6,953 bases of DNA from JANQGH01 sp039177555 (GCA_039177555.1 JBCDFV010000094.1:1-6953); one strand, 5' to 3'. Positions 1-5,878 are shown, numbered from the stretch's first letter. Numbers and translations: made by a program. Notes: generated by a model not told the origin, from the letters alone.

Positions 1-564
1 GGGCTTGTCATAGCGTGACTGGAATCAGGCCTGGCCAAAATCGACGCTGTCGCGATAGACGATCGGCGCGATGGCATCGAAGAAGGACAGCTCCGCCTCG
101 CCAGTCAGTTCCTGGACCGCGCCGGCCAGGGCGGGCGAGGTGAGGGGGCCGGTGGCCACGATGACGCTGTCCCAGTCGGCGGGCGGCAGGCCGGCGATCT
201 CACCGCGCTCGACCGTAACCAGCGGGTGCTCAGCCAGGGCGCGCGTGACGCCATCGGAAAAGCCGTCGCGATCGACCGCCAGGGCGCCGCCGGCCGGCAC
301 CTTGTTGGCGTCGCCCTGGGCCAGGATCAGCGAACCGCAGCGCCGCATCTCCTCATGCAGCAGGCCGACGGCATTGCTCTCCCAATCGTCGGAGCGGAAG
401 GAGTTTGAACAGACCAGTTCGGCCAGCCCATCGGTGTGATGGGCGTCCGTGCCGACGGTCGGGCGCATCTCGTGCAGGACGACCGGGTGGCCCGCCTGGG
501 CGATCTGCCAGGCGGCCTCGCTGCCGGCCAGGCCGCCGCCGATGATGTGAATAGGGTGATCCAT
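1..564 (-). pseudogene. trmFO: trmFO, 5' part, interrupted by an in-frame TGA and cut by the window edge
   Basis: TrmFO is the folate- and FAD-dependent methyltransferase that makes 5-methyluridine at position 54 of tRNA. The start is ATG at 564-562 (MDHPIHII). An FAD-binding glycine motif GGGLAGSE lies at residues 9-16, and the conserved CSNSFR motif has its cysteine at residue 52. Further family landmarks are PAGGALAVDRDGF and VIVATGPLTSPAL. The frame reads 179 residues to FGQA and then meets TGA at 27-25. Beyond it the same frame continues as FQSRYDKP to the window edge, which is family sequence, so the stop replaces the tryptophan of AWFQSRYDK. Full-length TrmFO is about 450-470 residues, so the product as written would lack well over half the enzyme. 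A sequencing error or a genuine nonsense mutation are both possible. The ATG lacks a clear Shine-Dalgarno. Family identity is very secure; loss of function is an inference. Confidence 0.9.
25..27 (-). other. In-frame TGA replacing the conserved Trp codon of trmFO
   Basis: On the minus strand the codons read GGC CAG GCC TGA TTC CAG TCA CGC TAT GAC AAG, which is G-Q-A-stop-F-Q-S-R-Y-D-K. The family motif has tryptophan at the stop, so a single TGG to TGA change explains it. TGA ends six other genes in this window and their tryptophans are coded TGG, so general reassignment of TGA is not supported. Confidence 0.9.
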
Positions 565-629
565 GGCTGGAACAGATAGGCCCAAGCCGGCTATGACACA
601 ACCGTTGGAACGACGGGTCGAGCAACGCG
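565..629. promoter_or_regulatory. Divergent intergenic region between trmFO and the methyltransferase gene
   Basis: These 65 bases separate two divergent starts and must hold or overlap both promoters. On the minus strand there is a weak sigma70-like pair for trmFO: TTGTGT (601-596) and TATCTG (578-573) with a 17-base spacer, each matching 3 of 6 consensus positions. It would give a leader of only a few bases. No convincing promoter was found for the plus-strand gene, and neither start has a strong Shine-Dalgarno. The promoter assignment is speculative. Confidence 0.25.
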
Positions 630-1394
630 ATGAACGAGCATCTGGACAAACCCGAATGGCAGGCGGGCAGCTATCACCGTCATGTCCGCTATGTGTCGGA
701 TCTCGGCGGCCCCGTGGTCGACTTGCTCGACCCGAGGCCGGGTGAGCGCATCCTCGATCTCGGCTGCGGCGATGGTGCGCTGACCGAGGTGATCGCCGGC
801 AGGCAGGTCGACGTGCTGGGCATCGACGCTGGCGAGGATTTCGTTGCCAGCGCGCGGGCAAGAGGCCTGAATGTCGTCCATGGCGACGGCCAGGATCTGC
901 CGTTCGAGCCCGACAGTTTCGACGCCGTGTTCTCAAACGCGGCCCTGCATTGGATGCCCGATGCCGACGGCGTTCTGCGCGGTGTCAGCCGTGTGCTGAA
1001 GCCAGGCGGCCGATTCGTCGGTGAGTTCGGTGGCCACGGCAACATCGCGGCCGTGACCACCGCGCTGCGTGCCGTCCTGCAGCGCCACGACGTCAAATGG
1101 CGCGAACTGGGCTGGTACTTTCCGACCGCGGATGCCTATCGAAGTCGCCTGGAAAATCACGGTTTCACGGTCGAGGAATGCCAGCTTTTTCCCCGTCCGA
1201 CGCCACTGCCGACGGATATCGAGGGCTGGCTTACCGTCTTCGCCGAAGGTTTCCTCAACCGCCTTGCCGATCATCACCGAACCGCCGCGATCGGCGCCAT
1301 CGTGGAACTGCTCGAGCCCGCCTTGCGCGACGACCAAGGCCAATGGTCTGTTGACTATGTGCGGCTAAGGTTCAAGGCGACCAAGGCCGAATAG
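630..1394 (+). CDS. Class I SAM-dependent methyltransferase (Methyltransf_11 type)
   Basis: The 254-residue product is a cytosolic class I methyltransferase using S-adenosylmethionine; the substrate is unknown. Motif I is ILDLGCGDGALTE at residues 41-53, the glycine-rich SAM-binding loop. The acidic residue ending strand 2 is in VLGIDAGEDF (D66). GDGQDLPFEPDSFDAVFSNAALHW at 85-108 carries the usual motifs around strand 4, and RVLKPGGRFVGEF at 121-133 is the post-motif strand 5 segment. The C-terminal third (GWYFPTADAYRSRLENHGF onward) resembles the cap of trans-aconitate-methyltransferase-like proteins, which is only a resemblance. The ATG at 630 leaves an N-terminus of normal length before motif I. 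The gene ends in TAG. It appears monocistronic, because the next gene has its own promoter and riboswitch. Confidence 0.9.
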   Translation: MNEHLDKPEWQAGSYHRHVRYVSDLGGPVVDLLDPRPGERILDLGCGDGALTEVIAGRQVDVLGIDAGEDFVASARARGLNVVHGDGQDLPFEPDSFDAVFSNAALHWMPDADGVLRGVSRVLKPGGRFVGEFGGHGNIAAVTTALRAVLQRHDVKWRELGWYFPTADAYRSRLENHGFTVEECQLFPRPTPLPTDIEGWLTVFAEGFLNRLADHHRTAAIGAIVELLEPALRDDQGQWSVDYVRLRFKATKAE

Positions 1395-1491
1395 GCCCGT
1401 TTGAGTTCGATGTGACCGGACTCCGTGCCGCGGCCAGGGTCGGGTTCGTTCTTGGCTTGTGCGGGCGTAATCCTTGCTTATAAGCTGCCGC
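1395..1491 (+). promoter_or_regulatory. Intergenic stretch with probable ribH2 promoter (-35 1457-1462, -10 1479-1484)
   Basis: After the methyltransferase stop there is no ORF or obvious terminator. A TATAAG hexamer at 1479-1484 matches the -10 consensus at 5 of 6 positions. A weak TTGTGC at 1457-1462 (3 of 6) lies 16 bases upstream; TTGGCT at 1452-1457 is a better hexamer but 21 bases away. Transcription would start near 1490, just at the first base pairs of the FMN aptamer. That placement is the main support for the call. Confidence 0.5.
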
Positions 1492-1636
1492 TGTTCTCAG
1501 GGCGGGGCGGAATTCCCCACCGGCGGTAAGCAATTGGTCGTGCGAGCCCGCGAGCGCCTCGGCCCGATGAGCCGAGGGTCAAGCAGACCAGGTGAGACTC
1601 CTGGGCCGACGGTCACAGTCCGGATGGAAGAGAATG
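1492..1636 (+). ncRNA. FMN riboswitch (RFN element) controlling ribH2
   Basis: This is the FMN aptamer, recognised by its conserved blocks in order: the G-rich 5' part at about 1500-1510, ATTCCCCACCGGCGGTAAG at 1512-1530, the GGTGAGACTCCTGG-like block at 1591-1604, GCCGACGGTCACAGTCCGGA near 1605-1624, and GGAAGAGAATG at the 3' end. Visible helices are P1 (1492-1498 with 1630-1636, with G-T wobbles at the base), GGGG/CCCC at 1504-1507 and 1515-1518, a variable stem CCTCGGC/GCCGAGG at 1557-1563 and 1571-1577, and CCAGG/CCTGG at 1588-1592 and 1600-1604. By family knowledge FMN binding shuts down the downstream gene. No terminator follows, and a hairpin hides the ribosome binding site, so control is probably at translation. 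Confidence 0.95.
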
Positions 1637-1637
1637 T

Positions 1638-1666
1638 GCGCGTTCCCGGCCAAAATGCCGGAGCGC
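1638..1666 (+). promoter_or_regulatory. Hairpin in the riboswitch expression platform
   Basis: CCGGC (1646-1650) pairs with GCCGG (1657-1661) around the loop CAAAAT. An outer GCGC/GCGC stem (1638-1641 with 1663-1666) is joined by a small asymmetric internal loop. No T-tract follows, so it is not a Rho-independent terminator. It sits immediately after P1 and may separate the aptamer from the sequestering hairpin or take part in switching. Confidence 0.5.
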
Positions 1667-1673
1667 CGCATGT

Positions 1674-1710
1674 GATCGCCTTGGGTGATGCGTCATCACG
1701 AAAGGAGATC
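1674..1710 (+). promoter_or_regulatory. Shine-Dalgarno-sequestering hairpin of ribH2
   Basis: The segment folds as a long imperfect hairpin. GATC (1674-1677) pairs with GATC (1707-1710), CCTT (1679-1682) with AAGG (1702-1705), and GTGATG (1685-1690) with CATCAC (1694-1699) around a CGT loop. A G/A mismatch and a GG/GA internal loop interrupt it. The strong ribosome binding site AAAGGAG (1701-1707), six bases before the ATG at 1714, lies almost wholly in the 3' arm. In this fold the site is hidden, which fits translational off-switching by FMN. The pairing is read directly from the sequence; its role is inferred. Confidence 0.65.
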
Positions 1711-1713
1711 CCC

Positions 1714-2148
1714 ATGACAGACCCCCGATACGCCTTCATCAAGGCCGGCTGGCACGCAGACATCGTCGACCAGTCCTTGGTTGGTTTCCTTCAGAAGGTG
1801 CCGGAGGAGGATGTCGACGTTTTCGACGTCCCCGGTGCGTTCGAGATGCCGCTATTGGCGCGGGATCTGGCCAAATCAGGACGATATGCGGCGGTGGTCG
1901 CTGCGGCTTTCGTTGTCGATGGCGGCATCTATCGACATGAGTTCGTCGCACAGGCGGTCGTGAACGGCTTGATGCAAGCGGGCCTGGAGACCGGGGTCCC
2001 GGTTCTCTCCGTCTCGTTGACGCCCCATCAATACCAAGAGACCGAACACCACAACGCCATCTTCCGTGAGCACTTCGTGGTCAAGGGTCAAGAGGCGGCC
2101 GCCGCTGCCTTGGGGATTACCAAGACGCGAGCGGCGATCGCGGGTTGA
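1714..2148 (+). CDS. ribH2: 6,7-dimethyl-8-ribityllumazine synthase, type II (RibH2)
   Basis: Lumazine synthase condenses 5-amino-6-ribitylamino-uracil with 3,4-dihydroxy-2-butanone 4-phosphate, the penultimate step of riboflavin synthesis, in the cytosol. The 144-residue product has family motifs in order: AFIKAGWHADIVD (residues 7-19, the tryptophan being typical of RibH2 where other lumazine synthases have FN), PGAFEMPLLARDL (40-52), VVDGGIYRHEFVAQAVVNG (67-85, with H75 at the catalytic histidine position), PVLSVSLTP (96-104), and VKGQEAAAAAL (123-133). The GGIYRHEFVA and TPHQYQETEHH signatures point to the decameric RibH2 branch rather than the icosahedral type. The start is the ATG preceded by AAAGGAG with six-base spacing; an upstream in-frame extension would only translate the riboswitch. 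No other rib gene is adjacent, so this copy stands alone under FMN control. Confidence 0.93.
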   Translation: MTDPRYAFIKAGWHADIVDQSLVGFLQKVPEEDVDVFDVPGAFEMPLLARDLAKSGRYAAVVAAAFVVDGGIYRHEFVAQAVVNGLMQAGLETGVPVLSVSLTPHQYQETEHHNAIFREHFVVKGQEAAAAALGITKTRAAIAG

Positions 2149-2174
2149 CCGCACTAAAATGTTCTTGTTATGTT
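2145..2174 (+). promoter_or_regulatory. Probable sigma70-type promoter of the VOC-DUF1801 operon
   Basis: TTGACC at 2145-2150 matches the -35 consensus at 5 of 6 positions and overlaps the ribH2 stop codon. TATGTT at 2169-2174 matches the -10 at 4 of 6, with an 18-base spacer. Transcription would start near 2181, giving a leader of about 27 bases before the ATG at 2208. The AT-rich dip here contrasts with the surrounding GC-rich coding sequence. Confidence 0.5.
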
Positions 2175-2175
2175 C
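2161..2175 (+). promoter_or_regulatory. Candidate LexA operator (alphaproteobacterial SOS box)
   Basis: The sequence is GTTC-TTGTTAT-GTTC, an exact match to the direct-repeat operator GTTC-N7-GTTC known for LexA in alphaproteobacteria. It covers the spacer and -10 of the predicted promoter, where a bound repressor would block transcription. Eight fixed bases would occur by chance about 0.2 times in a window this size counting both strands, so position adds most of the weight. The call depends on the organism being an alphaproteobacterium. Confidence 0.6.
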
Positions 2176-2207
2176 CTATTCAGGGAAACGCGAGATAGAG
2201 ACCTGTC

Positions 2208-2597
2208 ATGAAGCTGGGATACATCATCCTCTATGTGCCGGACATCGAGGCAGCGCTGGACTTTTATGAGCGGGCTTTTGGTCTGGAGCGCGGCTTCGTC
2301 CATGACAGCGGCACGTATGCGGAGCTGAAAACCGGCGAGACGACGCTGGCGTTCGCACGGGAAGATCTGGCGGCCAGCCACGGTTTCGGATTTCGCAGGC
2401 AGCGGGCCGGGGACGGTGCACCGGCATTCGAAATCGCGTTCGTCACCGACGATGTGGCCGCGGCCCATCGAACGGCGCTTGAAGCTGGTGCCGCAGCGCG
2501 CAAGCCGCCCGCGGAAATGCCGTGGGGGCAGACGGTTTCGTACGTTGCCGACCATCTGGGCAACACGGTCGAACTCTGCACACCGATCGGCGGCTGA
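2208..2597 (+). CDS. VOC (glyoxalase/bleomycin-resistance/dioxygenase fold) protein
   Basis: The 129-residue product has the paired beta-alpha-beta-beta-beta modules of the vicinal oxygen chelate fold. The first module is LGYIILYVPDIEAALDFYERAFGLE (residues 3-27) followed by TYAELKTGETTLAFA. The second is FEIAFVTDDVAAAHRTALEAGA (74-95) followed by TVSYVADHLGNTVELCTP (109-126). E39 and E122 sit at positions often used as metal ligands. The family includes glyoxalase I, dioxygenases and drug-binding resistance proteins, so the reaction cannot be named. The ATG at 2208 leads directly into strand 1; the Shine-Dalgarno is weak. The next gene starts 8 bases after the stop, so the two are probably co-transcribed behind the candidate LexA box. 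Confidence 0.88.
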   Translation: MKLGYIILYVPDIEAALDFYERAFGLERGFVHDSGTYAELKTGETTLAFAREDLAASHGFGFRRQRAGDGAPAFEIAFVTDDVAAAHRTALEAGAAARKPPAEMPWGQTVSYVADHLGNTVELCTPIGG

Positions 2598-2605
2598 GCC
2601 AGACG

Positions 2606-2944
2606 ATGGACGCAAAGGAGATCACGCAGGCGATCGACCGTCTGGTCAGCGAAATCGCGCCGACATGCACGAAGCGCAAAATGTATGGCGGTATCGTCTT
2701 TGAAGCCGAACCGGGCGCCCCGAAATCTCGATTCGGCGGCTATTTCGTGTATGCCAAACATGTCGGTGTCGAGTTTTCCAATGGCGTTCTGCTCGACGAT
2801 CCGGATCGCATCCTGCAAGGCAAAGGCAAGGTGCGCCGACACGTCAAACTAACCACCGTGCAGGAAATCGAGACGAAACGCCTTGCCGACTTCATCTCTC
2901 AGGCAGTCAAGCTTCAGGAGAGCGGAGGCGCAGAGCAGGTCTGA
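2606..2944 (+). CDS. DUF1801 family protein
   Basis: The 112-residue product matches the general DUF1801 pattern. It has an N-terminal helix (MDAKEITQAIDRLVSEIAP), then KMYGGIVFEA (25-34), FGGYFVYAKHVGVEFSNG (43-60), then LLDDPDRILQGKGKVRRHVKL (62-82), and a closing helix DFISQAVKL. The block DDPD..LxGxGKxxRHxKL is the family hallmark. Members have a frataxin-like fold; one, Bacillus subtilis YdhG, has been linked to iron handling, but the function of most is unknown. A longer in-frame reading from 2522 exists, but it lies inside the VOC gene in another frame and adds no family sequence, so ATG 2606 was chosen. It lies 8 bases after the VOC stop, which implies an operon. No signal peptide or membrane segment is visible. 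Confidence 0.82.
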   Translation: MDAKEITQAIDRLVSEIAPTCTKRKMYGGIVFEAEPGAPKSRFGGYFVYAKHVGVEFSNGVLLDDPDRILQGKGKVRRHVKLTTVQEIETKRLADFISQAVKLQESGGAEQV

Positions 2945-2973
2945 TCGACCCAGCCATGCGTTGACAGAAGCCG

Positions 2974-2998
2974 TGACGGCCATTCAGGGTGGCCGTCA
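2974..2998 (+). terminator. Perfect 9-bp hairpin after the VOC-DUF1801 operon, possible terminator
   Basis: TGACGGCCA (2974-2982) and TGGCCGTCA (2990-2998) are perfect inverted repeats with a 7-base loop, in the 78-base gap before dedA and 29 bases after the DUF1801 stop. There is no T-tract downstream (TCTCACGC follows), so it is not a canonical Rho-independent terminator. It may slow transcription, protect the 3' end, or act in the leader of the dedA transcript. Confidence 0.4.
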
Positions 2999-3022
2999 TC
3001 TCACGCGCTTGGCGACCGTCTC

Positions 3023-3655
3023 ATGCATCATCTGACCCAACTGGCCGAAACATACGTTCACGAATTCGGCCTGGTGATCGTCTTCGTCAGCGTGCTGCTG
3101 GACTCGTTCGGCATGCCGTCGCCGGGGGAAAGCATCATCGTCTCGACGGCCGTGCTGGCGGCCCAGGGCGATATCAGCCTGCCGATGATGCTGTTTTGGG
3201 CCTGGCTGGGCTCGGTGGTCGGCGACAATATCGGCTACGCGATCGGCCGTTTTGCCGGCCGCGAACTGGTCGTCAAGTATGGCCGGCGGGTGGGGCTGAC
3301 GGCACCGAGGCTGGCCAAGGTCGAGGCCTTTTTTCACCGCTTCGGCGGCGAGGTGGTGATCTTTGCGCGCTTTGTCGTGCCGGCGCGGCAGTTGAACGGC
3401 ATTGTTGCCGGCGTCGCCGAGATGAATTGGTGGCGCTTTCTGGCCTACAACTGCGTAGGCGCGGCCCTTTGGGTCGGCTTCTGGGGCTACGGCGTGTTCT
3501 TTGTCGACCGACACCTGTCTTGGATCCGCGCGTTGTTCCCGGCGGGCCACTATCTGGCATTCATCGGGCTTGCCGTGGTGATCGTACTGATTGTCGGGTT
3601 CTTCTGGATCAGGCGATTTCGCCGACGCGCCCGCGCCCAGGCGGCATCGGACTGA
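3023..3655 (+). CDS. DedA family (VTT/SNARE-associated domain) inner-membrane protein
   Basis: The 210-residue product is a polytopic inner-membrane protein of the DedA family. Family members are tied to membrane homeostasis, proton-dependent transport and lipid-carrier or phospholipid flipping; the role of this one is unknown. Hydrophobic segments lie at about 15-29, 52-67, 112-120, 143-161 and 178-197. Signature elements are MPSPGE (31-36, re-entrant loop with E36), VVGDNIGYAIGRFAGR (65-80), and FARFVVPARQLNGIVAG (114-130). R116 and R122 have the six-residue spacing of the arginines needed in E. coli YqjA. A basic tail, RRFRRRARAQ, follows the last membrane helix and should face the cytoplasm. 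The start has no strong Shine-Dalgarno. Its stop lies 3 bases from the convergent SnoaL-like gene, leaving no room for a separate terminator. Confidence 0.92.
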   Translation: MHHLTQLAETYVHEFGLVIVFVSVLLDSFGMPSPGESIIVSTAVLAAQGDISLPMMLFWAWLGSVVGDNIGYAIGRFAGRELVVKYGRRVGLTAPRLAKVEAFFHRFGGEVVIFARFVVPARQLNGIVAGVAEMNWWRFLAYNCVGAALWVGFWGYGVFFVDRHLSWIRALFPAGHYLAFIGLAVVIVLIVGFFWIRRFRRRARAQAASD

Positions 3656-3658
3656 TGC

Positions 3659-4678
3659 CTAACCGCGCGCCCACGCCTTGTTGAACTCGCGCATCCGGGC
3701 CAGGACGTCGACGCCGATCTGATTATAGACGTCCAACAGGTCGACCAGCACCCAGTTCTCGCGGATCAGGCCCGCCTCGCAGCGCCAGAAATCCAGGCTG
3801 CGCATGGTGACCTGCTGGCCCGACGGCGCGATGCCCAGCCAGCCATCGCCCGTGATCGTGGCGCGCATGCCCGGCCAGGCGGTGAAGCCGACATAGGCGC
3901 CGTCGCCGAACAGATCGCCCTTGCCCAGGGTGCCGATCCGGTCCGGCATGGCGTTCAGGAACGGGATCTGGTGCCAATGGCGAAAGCCGTCAATGCCGCG
4001 TCCGGTGCCAATGCCCGACGGGCCATACCAGCTGCAGCGCGGGTGCCAATAGTCGGCGAGGCGCATCGCCTCGACACCGCCATCGGCGTACTGGCCCAAA
4101 GCGGCCAGCATGTCGCCAACCAGGGTGAGGCTTGCCTGCGATCGTTCCGGATCGCGCGGGCCGGGCACAAGGCCGTCCTGCGTCGCCGGCCCCGGCACGT
4201 GCCATTCGCGGCCCAGGCTGGGCGCCATCGGCCAGGCGCCGGCCTGCATCATGACCTCCGGGATGTCCCACAGCGCCTGCATCTCGGTGACGCGGCCGTC
4301 CTCGACCCTGAAAAACTCGTGAAATCGCATGGCCACCTGATGGCCGGTCGGCGGAATATCGAGCCAGGGCGCCGCAAATGTTCCCGTGTAGTAGCCGCCG
4401 CAGCCGACCCAGTTGGCGCCCGTCTTGCTGTCGCCGGCGATCACGATCGTATCGCGGCGCTCCAGATCGGGCAGGGCGTCATGCAGTGGGCTAAAGGCTG
4501 CTTCGTACAATCCGTCAGCACCATCCAAATCCTCGAACGGATAGGCAAGATGAACGATGGCATCGGGATGGAAGGTCTTGAATAAGGCCATCCGAACCGC
4601 TTCGGGCTCGTAGTCGTAGAGCGCAAACCGAAGGGGCTGGATCAGCGCCTTGTCGGCGGCGTGAAGATCGGCGTTCAT
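3659..4678 (-). CDS. Tandem SnoaL-like (NTF2-fold ester/polyketide cyclase-like) protein
   Basis: The 339-residue product is two SnoaL-like domains fused in one chain. Single-domain members are about 130-150 residues. The duplication shows at the end of each half: TGHQVAMRFHEFFRVEDG (111-128) then RVTEMQALWDIPEVMMQAG, and SGQQVTMRSLDFWRCEAG (286-303) then LIRENWVLVDLLDVYNQIG, 175 residues apart. Each half starts with a helical stretch followed by W/F-H-P-rich strands (FHPDAIVH at 36-43, YWHPRCSWYGPSG at 210-222). The NTF2 fold forms a conical pocket; SnoaL itself closes a ring by aldol chemistry in anthracycline synthesis, but most relatives have unknown substrates. Here the two halves may form an internal pseudo-dimer. 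No signal peptide is seen. The ATG overlaps the upstream glycosyltransferase stop as ATGA, implying translational coupling. The stop is TAG. Confidence 0.82.
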   Translation of the reverse strand: MNADLHAADKALIQPLRFALYDYEPEAVRMALFKTFHPDAIVHLAYPFEDLDGADGLYEAAFSPLHDALPDLERRDTIVIAGDSKTGANWVGCGGYYTGTFAAPWLDIPPTGHQVAMRFHEFFRVEDGRVTEMQALWDIPEVMMQAGAWPMAPSLGREWHVPGPATQDGLVPGPRDPERSQASLTLVGDMLAALGQYADGGVEAMRLADYWHPRCSWYGPSGIGTGRGIDGFRHWHQIPFLNAMPDRIGTLGKGDLFGDGAYVGFTAWPGMRATITGDGWLGIAPSGQQVTMRSLDFWRCEAGLIRENWVLVDLLDVYNQIGVDVLARMREFNKAWARG

Positions 4679-5811
4679 TGGACGGTTTCCACATCAGCCT
4701 TCGGTGTCACCCCGTCGCCAAGCGCAACGTCGATAACGTGGTCGCACAGCGCCTCATGGGTGTGGTGTTGCAGCACGTGATCGCGGGCCGCTTCGGCCAT
4801 GCGCGCCAGCTTGTCCTTGTCCTGAAGGGCCTCGATCACCGTCTCGACCAGGTCTTCGCCCTCGACATGGTAGAAAAAGCAGTGCTCGCAATGGTTCATC
4901 GGCCGGTAACGATGGATCGTCGGGCTGCTGATCACCGGCACCGAACCGGCCAGCGAGGCTTCGAGATGGCGAAAGCACTCCCAGCCGAAGCCGGCCGGCG
5001 ACCAGGTCAGCCAAGCCTGCGCGCAGCGATCGATGAAGTCGCCGAACGGCAGTGTCTCGGTGACATGGTCGACCACCACGCCGCGTGCCTTCAACGCGTC
5101 CAGCAGGGCCACACCCTCCTCGCGCACCCGATTGGTGGCAAACGTTGTGCCGGCAAAGAACAGGTCGGTCTTCTTGTCACTGCCGAAGCTGGCCAAAGCC
5201 CGATCGAGCGCCGGCTGCACGGTGCCCACGCCAAGCGGGGCGATCTTGTCGATGCGCCGTCGCCAGCGGGGCTTGGCGCGAAAGTTGGCGGTCGGCAGGT
5301 TGCGATGGCCGGACCGGTAGAAGACGTGCCATTTGTCGATCGGCAGTTCGCGCTTGAAGTAGGTGTGGCAGCGACCGAACAGAAAGACGTTATGGCGAAA
5401 GATGCCAAAACTGTCGTTCATGTCGACGACCACCATCGGCACGGTGCGCGGCAGAAACCGCAAGAGCGGAAAGGCGAGGGTCGCCGACCAGGTGGCAAAA
5501 AAGCCGAGCACGCGACCGCGCAACAGCGTGTTCTTGACCACCGTCAGGAACGAACGGAGATGCCACCACGGATAGATCGGCGGCTGCACGACGACCAGGT
5601 CGTAGTCGCCGCGGCGCACGCGCGCGAACAGCTTCCAGATCCTGGCCAAGGTCATCTCCGGCCAGGGGCCGGCGCTCTTGCTGCGATTGCCGCGCATGCT
5701 GGCCATGTAAAAATCGGTCTGCCCTGGCTTACCCAAGGCAAAGGTCATGTTGTCGCCAAGCTCAAGGATGCGGAGCGCGGACCGATCGCGCGGGGTCGCT
5801 TCAGTGTTCAC
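4675..5811 (-). CDS. Glycosyltransferase-like protein (GT-B, family 1/4 type C-terminal domain)
   Basis: The 378-residue product looks like a cytosolic or membrane-associated GT-B glycosyltransferase. The N-terminal Rossmann-like half opens with LRILELG (13-19) and holds DYDLVVVQPPIYPW (69-82) and VPMVVVDMNDS (124-134). A hydrophobic stretch VLGFFATWSATLAFPLLRFL (101-120) may contact the membrane. GRCHTYFKRELP (146-157) resembles a segment seen in polysaccharide glycosyltransferases. The C-terminal half has KKTDLFFAGTT (213-223) and WSPAGFGWECFRHLEASLAGSVPVIS (270-295), the usual sugar-nucleotide-binding region with the conserved glutamate (E284). Donor and acceptor are unknown. The start is GTG at 5811, preceded by TAGGA about ten bases upstream; the next ATG (residue 22) would delete strand 1. 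The gene follows the ATP-grasp gene after 67 bases and overlaps the SnoaL-like gene by 4. Confidence 0.82.
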   Translation of the reverse strand: MNTEATPRDRSALRILELGDNMTFALGKPGQTDFYMASMRGNRSKSAGPWPEMTLARIWKLFARVRRGDYDLVVVQPPIYPWWHLRSFLTVVKNTLLRGRVLGFFATWSATLAFPLLRFLPRTVPMVVVDMNDSFGIFRHNVFLFGRCHTYFKRELPIDKWHVFYRSGHRNLPTANFRAKPRWRRRIDKIAPLGVGTVQPALDRALASFGSDKKTDLFFAGTTFATNRVREEGVALLDALKARGVVVDHVTETLPFGDFIDRCAQAWLTWSPAGFGWECFRHLEASLAGSVPVISSPTIHRYRPMNHCEHCFFYHVEGEDLVETVIEALQDKDKLARMAEAARDHVLQHHTHEALCDHVIDVALGDGVTPKADVETVQ

Positions 5812-5878
5812 GCCAACGGGGTCCTACAAGCATCAGTGATTGGATCGGCGGAAGCTGGCTGCTGCAGCGTGGCACCCC

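Noticed and set aside
25..27. Selenocysteine or a reassigned TGA codon in trmFO
   Set aside because: The motif has tryptophan here, not a catalytic cysteine. No SECIS element was evident, though only 24 bases lie beyond the TGA, and TGA works as a stop in six other genes of the window.
1474..1713. A 5' extension of the ribH2 frame beginning at 1474
   Set aside because: It translates the FMN aptamer, has no family similarity, and ATG 1714 has an ideal ribosome binding site.
2961..2989. Perfect TTGACA at 2961-2966 as a dedA promoter
   Set aside because: No acceptable -10 lies 15-19 bases downstream; the sequence there is GC-rich hairpin.
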